From NCBI GenBank assembly GCA_002839335.1, contig PGXU01000006.1, forward strand, positions 1 to 64,000: DNA of 64,000 nt. The letters run 5' to 3'. The position numbers and the translations under genes are program-made. This stretch comes from Spirochaetae bacterium HGW-Spirochaetae-4 (lineage in GTDB: Bacteria > Spirochaetota > Spirochaetia > Sphaerochaetales > Sphaerochaetaceae). The notes below the pieces were generated by a model. It was not told the origin of the DNA, did no database searches, and saw nothing but the letters and a program-made list of their open reading frames with translations. Below are positions 1-8,016 of the stretch, piece by piece (positions within the stretch are counted from its first letter, which is position 1; every line of letters starts with the position of its first letter).

Positions 1-1
1 A

Positions 2-364
2 CGAGAATTGGATGATGTCAACTCGATGCTCCTACTGGTCGAATACCACGCCACCGCCGTTGCATACATGAAACTCAATTTCGAGCAGGCCCAGACAGAA
101 CGGGAGTACCCCGGCTCGTTGGAAATCCAGAGAATCTACGTCCTGAAAGAATTCAAGGGGATGCACATCGGCAAACACCTCGTCGATACAGCCGTCGAGA
201 TAGCAAACCGGGAGCACCTGGACTATCTATGGTTGGGAGTCTGGGAACACAATAGCCGTGCCATTGCCTTCTATGAAAAGCAAGGATTCAAGAAATTCAC
301 CACCCACAGCTTCAAGTTGGGCAATGATCTGCAGCAGGACCATATCATGCGGTTGGACCTGTGA
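2..364 (+). CDS. GNAT-family N-acetyltransferase, 5' end cut by window edge
   Basis: The reading frame is open to the left edge of the window, so the true start lies upstream; a TTG at 8 is only an in-frame codon. The visible part is about 120 residues and holds the C-terminal half of a GNAT fold: a beta strand (VAYMKLNF), then IQRIYVLKEFKGMHIGKHL, which is the acetyl-CoA pyrophosphate-binding segment (R/Q-x-x-G-x-G/A type), then LWLGVWEHNSRAIAFYEKQGF, the typical acetyltransferase motif B. It would transfer acetyl from acetyl-CoA to an amine. The substrate cannot be told. The family call is firm; the function is not. Confidence 0.85.
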   Translation, partial: RELDDVNSMLLLVEYHATAVAYMKLNFEQAQTEREYPGSLEIQRIYVLKEFKGMHIGKHLVDTAVEIANREHLDYLWLGVWEHNSRAIAFYEKQGFKKFTTHSFKLGNDLQQDHIMRLDL

Positions 365-390
365 GGAATCGGCAACGTCGAGGCACGTCC

Positions 391-933
391 CTACTCGGTT
401 TCCCGGCTTGACCGTTTCACCGTAATATCAAGATCCTTTTCCAAAGCCAATTGCTGCAAGAGTTCCTTGAGTTGCGCCGCGCGTTTCGGCCCCGCAAGCG
501 TAACACGGATGCGTAGGGTGAATAGCGGCGAACCGGTGAAAGGAGCCGGGGTCGTATCGGTCTCCAGTTCCTCCACGCCGATCCGTTCCCGGGCCAACAA
601 GGATGTCACCGCATGCACAATTCCTGGCGAATCGATGGATACCGTCTCGATCTCATACGGCACCCCCGCACGGATTGCCTGCGGTTCTTTGGTGGGAATC
701 ACATCAACGGAGAAATCCTTGAGCGCGCCCCGGGAGAAATCGTGTTCGACCAGTGTCCGGATCGCCGCTTCGGTACCCGATACCAGCATCATCACCGCGA
801 ACTCTCCGCCCAGCACGGACATCTTGCTCTCTTCGATATTGCAGGAGGCCTGCTCCACCACTGAGGTGACATCGTCGACCACACCTATCCGATCCGTGCC
901 TATCGCCCGAACGACAGCAAATGAACTCCCCAT
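391..933 (-). CDS. Tandem ACT-domain protein, GcvR-like
   Basis: A protein of 180 aa with two ACT-type amino-acid-binding domains: residues about 3-75 (VVRAIGTDRIGVVDDVTSVVEQASCNI) and 90-170 (IETVSIDSPGIVHAVTSLLARERIGVEELETDT). This is the architecture of the glycine cleavage system repressor GcvR and related proteins, which sense small ligands and do not bind DNA themselves. I placed the start at ATG 933 rather than an in-frame codon at 954, because GGGAGGTG lies just upstream. It is convergent with the acetyltransferase and no glycine-cleavage genes are nearby, so a role in that pathway is not supported by context. Confidence 0.75.
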   Translation of the reverse strand: MGSSFAVVRAIGTDRIGVVDDVTSVVEQASCNIEESKMSVLGGEFAVMMLVSGTEAAIRTLVEHDFSRGALKDFSVDVIPTKEPQAIRAGVPYEIETVSIDSPGIVHAVTSLLARERIGVEELETDTTPAPFTGSPLFTLRIRVTLAGPKRAAQLKELLQQLALEKDLDITVKRSSRETE

Positions 934-1031
934 GACCACACCTCCCGAACACATGACCTGTACCAGCTATTGTAGGAAGGGATGAGGGAAAAAGCAAGAA
1001 CATGTCTTTTCGTTGTCTTTTCGTATGCATC

Positions 1032-1065
1032 ATCACCCGATTGGCGCGATAGCCAACCGGGTGAT
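1032..1065. terminator. Hairpin downstream of the ArsB/NhaD-type permease gene
   Basis: Arms ATCACCCG-TTGGC and GCCAA-CGGGTGAT pair around the loop GCGATA, with a bulge in the stem. It lies 22 bp past the stop of the permease gene on the minus strand. There is no clear T-run, so it may be a processing or bidirectional stop signal rather than a classical terminator. Confidence 0.45.
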
Positions 1066-1076
1066 ACCGCCATCGG

Positions 1077-1092
1077 ATGAAAGGTATCAATA
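1077..1092. repeat. 16-bp direct repeat, copy 1
   Basis: ATGAAAGGTATCAATA occurs here and again, identical and in the same orientation, at 4185-4200. This copy contains the stop codon of the permease gene. The pair brackets the four-gene block from 1087 to 4096. A perfect 16-mer over this span is unlikely by chance. Confidence 0.6.
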
Positions 1093-2361
1093 GTACCGCA
1101 GCGAGATGTACCCATACGCGAGGACCAGGGCAAGCAACGTCAAGGGAACCCCATATGCCAGATAGCCCTTGAAGCTGAGCGGTATGTTGTTCTTGCGCGC
1201 AAAGCCGAACATGATCACGTTCGCCGAAGCACCCACCAACGTACCATTACCGCCGAGACAGGATCCGAGCGCAAGGCTCCACCATATCGGCTGGATCGCA
1301 TCGACCGTAGTGGTCTCCCCGATTATCTTGACAACCGGAATGAACGTCGCGACCAGAGGAATATTGTCAAGGATCCCCGATAGGATTCCCGAGCCGAACA
1401 GCAACACCGTACTCGTCTTTTGGAGATCCCCCTTGGTCATTTCGGTCATCAATGCGGCAAGCTTGTCGATCACCCCCGTGAATTGCAGTACCCCGACCAT
1501 GATGAATAGACCGACGAAGAACAGAATCGTATCCCATTCGACCTTCTTCAAGACATCCTCAAGTTCCTCTTTCGTCCACAGCACCAAGAAGAATGCCCCC
1601 GCGAGCGCGAACACACTCGGCTCGGTCTCGAGCATGCCGTTGAGCAGGAACCCGATGACCACTGCTCCGATAACAATCAGGGACTTCTTCATGAGCACCG
1701 GATTGCTGATCATCATCTTCTCATCCATGGCCATGATACGTTTCTTGTTCAGATCCGACACGACAAGCTGTTTTTTGAACAGGAGGATCAGGATACCCAT
1801 CGTGATCACCGAGATGACCAGGATAGCCGGAGCCAGATTCACCAGGAAGTCCATGAAGCTCAGACCCGCAGCCGAACCGATCATGATATTCGGCGGATCT
1901 CCAATGAGCGTCGCCGTTCCCCCGATATTCGAGGACAGGATCACAGTGATCACAAAAGGAAGGGCTCCAACCTCCATCTGCGTGGCGAGCAGGAGGGCGA
2001 TCGGCGAGATCAACAGCACCGTGGTCACGTTGTCCAACATCGCCGAGAAGAACGCCGTGATCACAAACAGCACGGCCAGAAACGCGATCGGATCGGCTTT
2101 CACCATCTTCGCACTCTTGATCGCGATGTATTCGAACACGCCGCTTTGCTCCGTGATCTTCACTATCATCATCATCCCGATCAGCAGGAAAATGACGTTC
2201 ATGTCTATATGCTCGACAGCATTGTCGAATGGGATGAAATGGAACAGCAGGTAGAGACACGCTCCCAGGACAACAGCCACGGCCTTGTTCATCCGTTCCG
2301 TGATCAATAGTGCATAGACAACTATGAACACGATTATTGAAATCATCATGATAAGTGTCAT
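1087..2361 (-). CDS. ArsB/NhaD (SLC13-like) family permease
   Basis: A 424-aa integral membrane protein of 11-12 predicted helices in two inverted halves. Each half carries the family signature. First half: SAMLDNVTTVLL (106-117) and NIGGTATLIGDPPNIMIG (145-162). Second half: SGILDNIPLVATFIPVV and GGNGTLVGASANVIMFG. These mark the ion transporter superfamily that includes ArsB, NhaD and citrate carriers. GDPPN is usual in NhaD/ArsB-like members of unknown substrate, so I do not name it arsB, even though arsenic genes occur elsewhere in the window. Its start overlaps the stop of the upstream CBS gene (TAATG), which implies translational coupling and a regulatory link. Confidence 0.85.
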   Translation of the reverse strand: MTLIMMISIIVFIVVYALLITERMNKAVAVVLGACLYLLFHFIPFDNAVEHIDMNVIFLLIGMMMIVKITEQSGVFEYIAIKSAKMVKADPIAFLAVLFVITAFFSAMLDNVTTVLLISPIALLLATQMEVGALPFVITVILSSNIGGTATLIGDPPNIMIGSAAGLSFMDFLVNLAPAILVISVITMGILILLFKKQLVVSDLNKKRIMAMDEKMMISNPVLMKKSLIVIGAVVIGFLLNGMLETEPSVFALAGAFFLVLWTKEELEDVLKKVEWDTILFFVGLFIMVGVLQFTGVIDKLAALMTEMTKGDLQKTSTVLLFGSGILSGILDNIPLVATFIPVVKIIGETTTVDAIQPIWWSLALGSCLGGNGTLVGASANVIMFGFARKNNIPLSFKGYLAYGVPLTLLALVLAYGYISLRYY

Positions 2362-3257
2362 TATGGCCTCAACATCTTGTTGATGATCTCGTTGGGATTG
2401 ATTACCCCGATCATCTCACCGCTCTCGTCAACCACCAGCAAGTGGCGCCGGTTGCCCTTGACCATCATGAAGAAAATCTCCGGATAGGTGATGGACTCCC
2501 GAATCATGTAGGGCCGATAGTCCCTGAGATAGGTACCTATCTTTAAATTGGCTTCGTTCTTCCAGAAATAGTCGACCGGTTGGAAATCCTTCAGCATCGA
2601 CAGGTTGTTCAATCTGAACACATATTCGGGGAACCCGGCTTTCAGCAGGTCGAGCAAGTCCAACACGCCGCAAATCTTGCCGTCTTTCGCGCTGTACACC
2701 GGCAGGAAGTAGATGTTGTGCCGCTTCATCTGATCCACGGCGACCGAGAGCGTGTCCGTATCCTTTGCCCTCGGCCAGTAGCGGGCAAGATCGGCAGCTG
2801 TGAGGGGTGCTCCCATGGTGGAGCTCGAATCGCTGAGGATATCGAGCACTTCGGCGGGAGTCTGGCAGTTGTCCAGTTCTCCAGAACGTTTGCCGATCAC
2901 CTTTCCGATTCCCTGCAGTATCCCGAGATACAAGTCCTGGTTCGATCCCGAGGTCAGGATCGAGAATATGTATTTGACCCGATTGCCATCCCCGAGCACG
3001 AGCGGAGCGCCGCACCTGATGAAAATCATCGAGATACCCTTTATCTCCGGACTGTGGTTGTGGGGCAACAATGTGTTGTGGCCAATCCATGTCGAACTCA
3101 GCTGTTCCCTCTCTTCAAGCAATCCGAGAATCGTATCCCGTTCCATTCCCATATCCTTGGAGAATTCGTCGGACAGGAATTCGTGGACCTCCCTGACAGT
3201 CTTGAAATCACGATCCAGGAAGATGCTGTCCTCCGACACATACTTACGAAACTGCAT
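2361..3257 (-). CDS. PTS EIIA-like domain fused to a CBS-domain pair
   Basis: A 298-aa soluble protein. Residues 1-145 resemble a fructose/nitrogen-type EIIA domain, including the segment WIGHNTLLPH in which His66 occupies the place of the phosphorylated histidine. Residues about 165-298 hold two CBS motifs (MKRHNIYFLPVYSAKDGKICGVLDL and GNRRHLLVVDESGEMIGVI), which usually bind adenine nucleotides. GGGAG lies 7 nt before the ATG. It is followed without a gap by the permease, so it is best read as a gating or sensing subunit for that permease, able to read both PTS phosphorylation and nucleotide state. That role is inference. Confidence 0.75.
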   Translation of the reverse strand: MQFRKYVSEDSIFLDRDFKTVREVHEFLSDEFSKDMGMERDTILGLLEEREQLSSTWIGHNTLLPHNHSPEIKGISMIFIRCGAPLVLGDGNRVKYIFSILTSGSNQDLYLGILQGIGKVIGKRSGELDNCQTPAEVLDILSDSSSTMGAPLTAADLARYWPRAKDTDTLSVAVDQMKRHNIYFLPVYSAKDGKICGVLDLLDLLKAGFPEYVFRLNNLSMLKDFQPVDYFWKNEANLKIGTYLRDYRPYMIRESITYPEIFFMMVKGNRRHLLVVDESGEMIGVINPNEIINKMLRP

Positions 3258-3669
3258 ATTGGTTCTCCCTTCCCTGTCGGGGCAGTCTTTTCAACAACCG
3301 GGTGCACGTCACCTCTTCCGCCAGCTCTTGGCTGCCGTCCAGACGCTGCATGATGTTCGATAGATCCTGGTGCAAGAATACAGCCGGATAGCTTTCCCCC
3401 GCAAGTATTTTCAGTGGTATGGTCCCAACGGTCGCCAGCAGACCTTCCAATGCATCCGCATCGGTAAAGAGCATATACGGAACAAGGAATTCAAGCACAT
3501 CTTGCACAGCAACGATGCCCCGGATCCTTCCGTCCCGATCAGTCAGGCAATAGTGTCCGGCAGTCTCGCCATCGTGGACACGATCAAGAAGCGAGGCGAC
3601 TGTCGCCCCTTCGTCAATTACGGCACCACATAGCCGTATGGTATCAAATGTTGGATTTGAGTCAATCAT
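3244..3669 (-). CDS. Short CBS-domain protein
   Basis: A 141-aa protein whose first 60 residues form a recognisable CBS motif (AGHYCLTDRDGRIRGIVAVQDVLEFLVP). A second CBS unit seems to begin near residue 100 (VFLHQDLSNIMQRL) but its closing strand and helix are missing, so the domain pair is incomplete or divergent. The frame is open far upstream to 4002; I chose ATG 3669 because AAAGGA precedes it and homology begins there. Its stop lies 14 bp inside the next gene, so the CBS proteins and the permease form one translationally linked unit. Confidence 0.65.
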   Translation of the reverse strand: MIDSNPTFDTIRLCGAVIDEGATVASLLDRVHDGETAGHYCLTDRDGRIRGIVAVQDVLEFLVPYMLFTDADALEGLLATVGTIPLKILAGESYPAVFLHQDLSNIMQRLDGSQELAEEVTCTRLLKRLPRQGRENQYAVS

Positions 3670-3739
3670 AAATCGTTTTCCTTTCAATATGTATGGATTT
3701 CGGGGTTCTTCCCCGAGCATCTGTGCCCAGTGTGTCAGA

Positions 3740-4096
3740 TCAGACGGGAGGGGCCTTGTTGAAAGGAATAGCATGTCGCAAGTATGTCGATGTACTGGGA
3801 ATTTCCCGGTAATCGAATCCAAAAGCCTGAAGGAATTCGGGTGATGCCGAGACGATGGTGGCGAGAACTTCCCTTTGTCCACCACTCGTCCGTTCTTCCC
3901 GCTTCTCTTCCCTCTTCGAATTCTCCTGGATCTGCAGGTCACAGGTTCCTGCGGACGAATCATCCGAAATCGAGGAGCTGAAGCTCTTTTCACCTGCACC
4001 ATCGAGATCCCACGGTGATATACCGGATACCAACTCCAAGGGTCCTGCCAAGAGGAGCGGCAGGGAGAGTAGCAGTACCAACAGGGATTTCTTCAT
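3740..4096 (-). CDS. Small exported protein of unknown function
   Basis: A 118-aa protein that opens with a textbook signal peptide (MKKSLLVLLLSLPLLLAG) and continues as a hydrophilic, Ser/Glu/Arg-rich chain with no motif I recognise. The mature part contains a short charged stretch (ENSKREEKREERTSG). It lies 70 bp upstream of the CBS gene on the same strand and may be first in that operon. There is no strong Shine-Dalgarno. A periplasmic or secreted partner of the permease is possible but unproven. Confidence 0.55.
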   Translation of the reverse strand: MKKSLLVLLLSLPLLLAGPLELVSGISPWDLDGAGEKSFSSSISDDSSAGTCDLQIQENSKREEKREERTSGGQREVLATIVSASPEFLQAFGFDYREIPSTSTYLRHAIPFNKAPPV

Positions 4097-4184
4097 AGCG
4101 GGAGTCTAGGACGGAACTTGGAATTATGCAAGATGGTGCTCTGCCTGCAACTTGCATCCCGGTACTTTTACCCGGTAAACTCGA

Positions 4185-4200
4185 ATGAAAGGTATCAATA
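4185..4200. repeat. 16-bp direct repeat, copy 2
   Basis: This is identical to 1077-1092 and in the same orientation. It lies 89 bp upstream of the exported-protein gene, on the other side of the four-gene block. Confidence 0.6.
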
Positions 4201-4278
4201 TCCCCAGGGCAAGGTATGGATCTTTACGTTGCCTGCACTTGCTCGGGAGAGTGGATTGTTGAGAATTTGGAGGAACAT

Positions 4279-4632
4279 ATGTGGTATTACATACTGAAAG
4301 TAGGTATCTCGGCTAGTGTCATTGTCATGGTGAGTGAAGTGGCAAAACGTAGCTCATTCTTTGGTGCCCTTATCGCCTCGCTACCGCTCACATCCCTCCT
4401 TGCCCTTATCTGGATGCATGTTGAGAAAGCCAAGGTAGAGAAGATATCCGACCTCTCACGATCAATCTTTTGGCTTGTATTGCCATCGCTGGCGTTTTTC
4501 CTGCTATTCCCTGTCCTACTGAATCGTGGGATGCAGTTTTGGACCAGCTTGAGCCTCGCCTCAGGTGTGACAATACTCGTGTATTTTGTGCTTGTGTGGG
4601 TCTTGAGGTTTTTCAGCATCCCTATCCTATGA
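4279..4632 (+). CDS. DUF3147-like small membrane protein
   Basis: A 117-aa protein with four predicted membrane helices, starting MWYYILKVGISASVIVMVSEVAKRS. The segment SSFFGALIASLPLTSLLALIWMH is characteristic of the DUF3147 family, whose function is unknown. Start ATG 4279 has GGAGG 5 nt upstream; the open frame reaches back to 4216 but that part lacks a ribosome site. It is convergent with the VOC gene. Confidence 0.7.
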   Translation: MWYYILKVGISASVIVMVSEVAKRSSFFGALIASLPLTSLLALIWMHVEKAKVEKISDLSRSIFWLVLPSLAFFLLFPVLLNRGMQFWTSLSLASGVTILVYFVLVWVLRFFSIPIL

Positions 4633-4654
4633 GTGCCCGGGAGCGTGGACTATT

Positions 4655-5572
4655 TCATGGTCCCTTTCCCTCGAACGCCTCTTCCAATTTGCCGATATCC
4701 ACCTTCTTCATATCGAGAAAAACCTGGGTTACCCGATCTATCTGCTGCTGCGTGCCTTTCCTCATCATATCTTCCATGGCCACCGGCGATATCTGCCAGG
4801 AAACGCCATAGGCATCCTTCAACCATCCACACTGCTCAGCCTCCGGATCTGCAGAAAGCTTCTCCCAGAAATAATCGATCTCATCCTGGTCCTCGCATTG
4901 GACCATGAGGGAAATAGCCTCGTTGAATCCGAACTTGTGTGGATAGGCGCTGTCCATGGCGGTAAACCATTGGTTTTCAAGCATGAAGTCGGTGAACATC
5001 ACCGTACCTTCCTTGTCCAGTTCCAGCCCTGCCGGATACCGGGCCATCAATCCACGTCGGGAATTCTTGAACACGGACAGATAGAAGTCGGATGCCTCCT
5101 CGGCTTTTCCATACGAATCGTGCGTATACATCAACGAAGGCACGATGAATGGGCGATCCTCGCCATCCGGATCGGTCAGGATCAGTTGCCACGACAACCC
5201 GTAACGGTCTTGTATCCAACCGTAATGCTTGCTGAACGGATATTCCTGCAGCGGCATGAGTGCCTCTCCGCCTTGGGACAATTGCTCCCAAAGACGATCC
5301 AGGTTTTCCTTCGCGTGGGCATCCTTCGATGGATCGAAATTCACAAAGAAGGAAATCGAAGGATTCTTCTTGAAAAAGGGACCTCCGTCTATCGCTATGA
5401 ATGAATATCCCGAAAGATCGAACTCGACTACATCGAAGTCTCCGGACGGTGTGTTGTTCAATCTGTATACGAATGTGATTTCCGAACCAGGAAATATGGA
5501 TGTATAGAATTGTGCGGCCTCTTTCGCTTCCTTGTCGAACCACAGATGGGGAACGATTTTTTGCGTACTCAT
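4655..5572 (-). CDS. Tandem VOC (PhnB-like glyoxalase-fold) protein
   Basis: A 305-aa protein made of two PhnB/3-demethylubiquinone-methyltransferase-like VOC modules. Module 1 (4-140) has VPHLWFDKEAKEAAQFYTSIFPGS and HYGWIQDRYGLSWQL. Module 2 (150-275) has PSLMYTHDSYGKAEEASDFYLSVF and EQCGWLKDAYGVSWQI. The paired G-W-x-x-D-x-Y/G-x-SWQ ends are typical. Such proteins bind metal in beta-alpha-beta-beta-beta folds, but their substrates are mostly unknown. GGGAGGTGG lies before ATG 5572; the extension to 5680 has no ribosome site. Confidence 0.8.
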   Translation of the reverse strand: MSTQKIVPHLWFDKEAKEAAQFYTSIFPGSEITFVYRLNNTPSGDFDVVEFDLSGYSFIAIDGGPFFKKNPSISFFVNFDPSKDAHAKENLDRLWEQLSQGGEALMPLQEYPFSKHYGWIQDRYGLSWQLILTDPDGEDRPFIVPSLMYTHDSYGKAEEASDFYLSVFKNSRRGLMARYPAGLELDKEGTVMFTDFMLENQWFTAMDSAYPHKFGFNEAISLMVQCEDQDEIDYFWEKLSADPEAEQCGWLKDAYGVSWQISPVAMEDMMRKGTQQQIDRVTQVFLDMKKVDIGKLEEAFEGKGP

Positions 5573-5753
5573 ATAAACCACCTCCCAACCGCCTCTACTG
5601 GCAGTTGCCATATGGTCGAATATAATCGCGACGAATCCATTCGGCAATTTGCGGGTTTCCCAAGTACTACCCAGTGGCACAACCAGAGCTCAGTACAAAC
5701 TTCTCTATTTGACCGAACGTGGAAACCCGCGTAGAATCGATGTGGAGCTATGC

Positions 5754-6176
5754 ATGGCGGATCGAATAAGTGTCGAACAAAGAAGCGCATTGATGGGACG
5801 GATTCGGGGAAAGAACACAAAACCCGAAATTGTTGTGAGACGCTATTTGCACCGACAAGGCTTCAGGTTCAGGATCCATGATAGGAGACTCCCCGGTTCT
5901 CCCGATATCGTCCTGCCCAAATATCGCACGATCATATGTGTCCATGGGTGCTTCTGGCATGGGCACACCGATTGCGATATGTACAGGCCGCCAAAGACCA
6001 ACACCGGATTTTGGGAACAGAAGATCGCAAGCAACAGGATCCGGGACGAGAAGAATCAGCGTCTGCTCGAACAACGGGGCTGGCGGGTAATCGTCGTCTG
6101 GGAATGCGAGTTGAAGACGCGGAGCATGCGCGAGACAACACTGTCCGGCCTGGTCAACGAGATTTGGGGGATGTGA
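5754..6176 (+). CDS. vsr: Very-short-patch repair endonuclease Vsr
   Basis: A 140-aa protein matching Vsr along its length: SALMGRIRGKNTKPE at the N terminus, LPGSPDIVLPKYRTIICVHGCFWHGH in the middle, and QRGWRVIVVWECEL near the end. The Asp of PGSPDIV and the His residues of HGCFWHGH correspond to the metal-binding catalytic centre. Vsr nicks at T:G mismatches created by deamination of 5-methylcytosine. GGAG precedes ATG 5754. No cytosine methyltransferase gene is present in the window, so it is an orphan here; its partner may be elsewhere. Confidence 0.9.
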   Translation: MADRISVEQRSALMGRIRGKNTKPEIVVRRYLHRQGFRFRIHDRRLPGSPDIVLPKYRTIICVHGCFWHGHTDCDMYRPPKTNTGFWEQKIASNRIRDEKNQRLLEQRGWRVIVVWECELKTRSMRETTLSGLVNEIWGM

Positions 6177-6268
6177 AATCCGAATCGCACCTTTTCAATT
6201 GGGGGTATAATCATTGGCACGTATATCTGAGATCGAAACCTGGAACGTCACAACAGACCAAGGACAGG

Positions 6269-6976
6269 TTAGCGGAAAGAGAGCAGCTTTCGGGAAACCA
6301 AAACCAACCATACCGCCCACGGAACAAGGGAAGCCAGGGAGAAAATCATCCCCAACATGCCCGCCGAAGAAGGAACGACCATCAACAGTCCAGCTACCAA
6401 TGATAGGATCGGAATTGCCTTGCCATACATTCTTGCCTTGCGCATCACAAAAAAATAGACAAACAGCACCAGCGTATTGAGCACATAGTAGATATCGAAC
6501 GCGGTCCCCGTGTAGGTTTCGAACATCCCGATAGCGGCGGAAACCAACAACACCTGCTGGTCCGGTTGCGTTGTCCGGGCATATTGTCGACCCAGGGAGA
6601 GCATCTCGAAAGCCGTGTTCGATGAAAAATATGCAGCTACTCCAATGATACCCAAGACTGTCGCAACCAGCATTGCCGAAGGGGATGTATCCTTGAGCGT
6701 CATATGGATAGCCAGGTAGATGCAGATCAACAGGACACTATCGACAATATAGAGCAGATCCATGCTCAAGAGGCCGAGGAACCAGTTGTTGCCAAACAAT
6801 GTGAGCAGTCCTACGGGATCGGACGGAGGTGGCCAGATGACAAATAAGATGATCTGGACAATCATGAATCCGAACATGGTCAGAGCCCCGACAGCGCCCA
6901 AGACGTACAATCCGCGCCATGTCGGATCCACCACAGGTTTTCCATTACGCGGAGAACCACTATGCGTTGCATCCAT
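6269..6976 (-). CDS. Multi-pass membrane protein (DUF4386-like)
   Basis: A protein of about 235 aa from ATG 6976, with six or seven predicted membrane helices (LYVLGAVGALTMFGFMIVQIILFVIW is the first). It resembles DUF4386-type membrane proteins of unknown function. It lies directly downstream of the MerR gene on the same strand and may be its target. The start is uncertain: the frame stays open to 7060, and a run of 12 G (minus strand) sits 7 nt upstream of ATG 6976, inside the longer frame. No other ribosome site is visible, so the G-run itself may serve as one. Confidence 0.65.
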   Translation of the reverse strand: MDATHSGSPRNGKPVVDPTWRGLYVLGAVGALTMFGFMIVQIILFVIWPPPSDPVGLLTLFGNNWFLGLLSMDLLYIVDSVLLICIYLAIHMTLKDTSPSAMLVATVLGIIGVAAYFSSNTAFEMLSLGRQYARTTQPDQQVLLVSAAIGMFETYTGTAFDIYYVLNTLVLFVYFFVMRKARMYGKAIPILSLVAGLLMVVPSSAGMLGMIFSLASLVPWAVWLVLVSRKLLSFR

Positions 6977-6983
6977 CCCGAAG

Positions 6984-6995
6984 CCCCCCCCCCCC
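6984..6995 (-). repeat. Poly-G tract (12 G on the gene strand) at a start region
   Basis: Twelve uninterrupted C on the plus strand, equal to 12 G on the coding strand of the membrane-protein gene. If translation starts upstream, slippage would change the frame. If it starts at ATG 6976, slippage would change the spacing and strength of the ribosome-binding region. Such tracts are classical phase-variation sites. Confidence 0.7.
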
Positions 6996-7097
6996 TCTTC
7001 CTTGGTAAAATTTTCCGTTGATCCGGTGTATTGCAAGAATATCGTGGAAACCATAGGCATACAAGACTTTGTTTCATATGCCTTTAGTCTTTTCTAT

Positions 7098-7871
7098 CTA
7101 CTTTTTCGAATTGGACTTTCCACTTTCCTGAAAGGCACCCATCGCATCACACATGAAACGGGCCAGGCCGGCTCCATAGCTGTCGATATTCTGTGTGAAA
7201 CGCTGGTCCTCCACATACAGGCGACCCAAGTTCGCAAACATTTCGGGTGTGTAGGTACCCATGGTATTGAGCAATTCATACCAGCGACCAATCGCCTGTT
7301 GGGCAAGCATCGAGGTAGGATCCATTTGCCGTATCGCGGCAAGTTCGGTGAAAAGCGTCTTCATCGATTCGGACATACCGATCTTTTGCCGTTCATCCAT
7401 TGAACCGAGTCTTTCATTGGCTGTGTCCACCGCCTCGTCTCCCCACCGCAATCGTGCTTCCTTCTCATGGGGGTTGTGGGAAAAATCAAACCCTTGGAAT
7501 CGTTCCGTGTCTTTCATAGTGTATTCTCCTCTCTCTTCAGATAAGGCAAGGGCGATGGTCGCCAGCATCTTATCCATCCTTCGCCGTTTATCCGTGAGCA
7601 GTTCGACCTGTTGTTCCAACGCCTTTCGTCGGTTGAAGCCAGGATCCGAAAGAATCCTCTTGATTTGGGCTAGCGGAAAATCCAGTTCCCTTAGAAAGAT
7701 CACTTGTTGGAGATCCTTCAGCTGTCCACTCCGATACCGGCGGTAATCGGAACGGCTATCCCGTTCGGGGACCACCACTCCCAACTCATCGTACCAGCGT
7801 AACGTACGTGAGGTCAGTCCAGTCAACTTCACCACTTCCTGTATGGTCAATCCAGATTCTTTCGTACTCAT
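7098..7871 (-). CDS. MerR-family regulator with TipAS-type ligand domain
   Basis: A 257-aa regulator. Residues 7-75 form a MerR winged HTH (TIQEVVKLTGLTSRTLRWYDELGVVVPERDSRSDYRRY), then a dimerisation coiled coil (75-115). From about 125 to 250 there is a TipAS-like domain (YTPEMFANLGRLYVEDQRFTQNIDSYGAGLARFMCDAM), which in TipA binds thiopeptide drugs. There is no Shine-Dalgarno. A MerR-type promoter with a 19-bp spacer ends 6 nt before the ATG, so the message is predicted to be leaderless and autoregulated. The downstream membrane protein is the likely co-regulated gene. Confidence 0.88.
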   Translation of the reverse strand: MSTKESGLTIQEVVKLTGLTSRTLRWYDELGVVVPERDSRSDYRRYRSGQLKDLQQVIFLRELDFPLAQIKRILSDPGFNRRKALEQQVELLTDKRRRMDKMLATIALALSEERGEYTMKDTERFQGFDFSHNPHEKEARLRWGDEAVDTANERLGSMDERQKIGMSESMKTLFTELAAIRQMDPTSMLAQQAIGRWYELLNTMGTYTPEMFANLGRLYVEDQRFTQNIDSYGAGLARFMCDAMGAFQESGKSNSKK

Positions 7872-7877
7872 ATGGAG

Positions 7878-7908
7878 AGCTTACACCTTGACGTAACGTT
7901 AAGGTCAA
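7878..7908 (-). promoter_or_regulatory. MerR-type promoter and operator
   Basis: On the minus strand: -35 TTGACC (7908-7903), a 19-bp spacer and -10 TAAGCT (7883-7878). Over-long 19-bp spacers are the hallmark of MerR-activated promoters. An inverted repeat at 7885-7905 (ACCTTGACGT and AACGTTAAGGT) fills the spacer. The -10 box is 6 nt from the ATG. Confidence 0.75.
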
Positions 7909-8016
7909 CACCATTCCCAATTTTTTTTCACCGCGATACGAAAAGATCATGAAAGGGCTGTGCTCCATCTATGGAACAGGTAGGTTTGGATGTATCATGT
8001 GACAAGGAGGCCTCGT

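Noticed and set aside
1087-2361. Calling this permease arsB
   Set aside because: The family resemblance is general (GDPPN and NIGGT motifs are shared by NhaD and other members), and its neighbours are CBS/EIIA proteins, not ars genes; the ars genes here use acr3.
3244-3310. A frameshift that would complete the second CBS motif of the short CBS protein
   Set aside because: The other frame gives VHPVVEKTAPTGKGEP, which vaguely resembles a CBS strand, but then runs out of frame through the next gene. The resemblance is too weak to claim a mutation.
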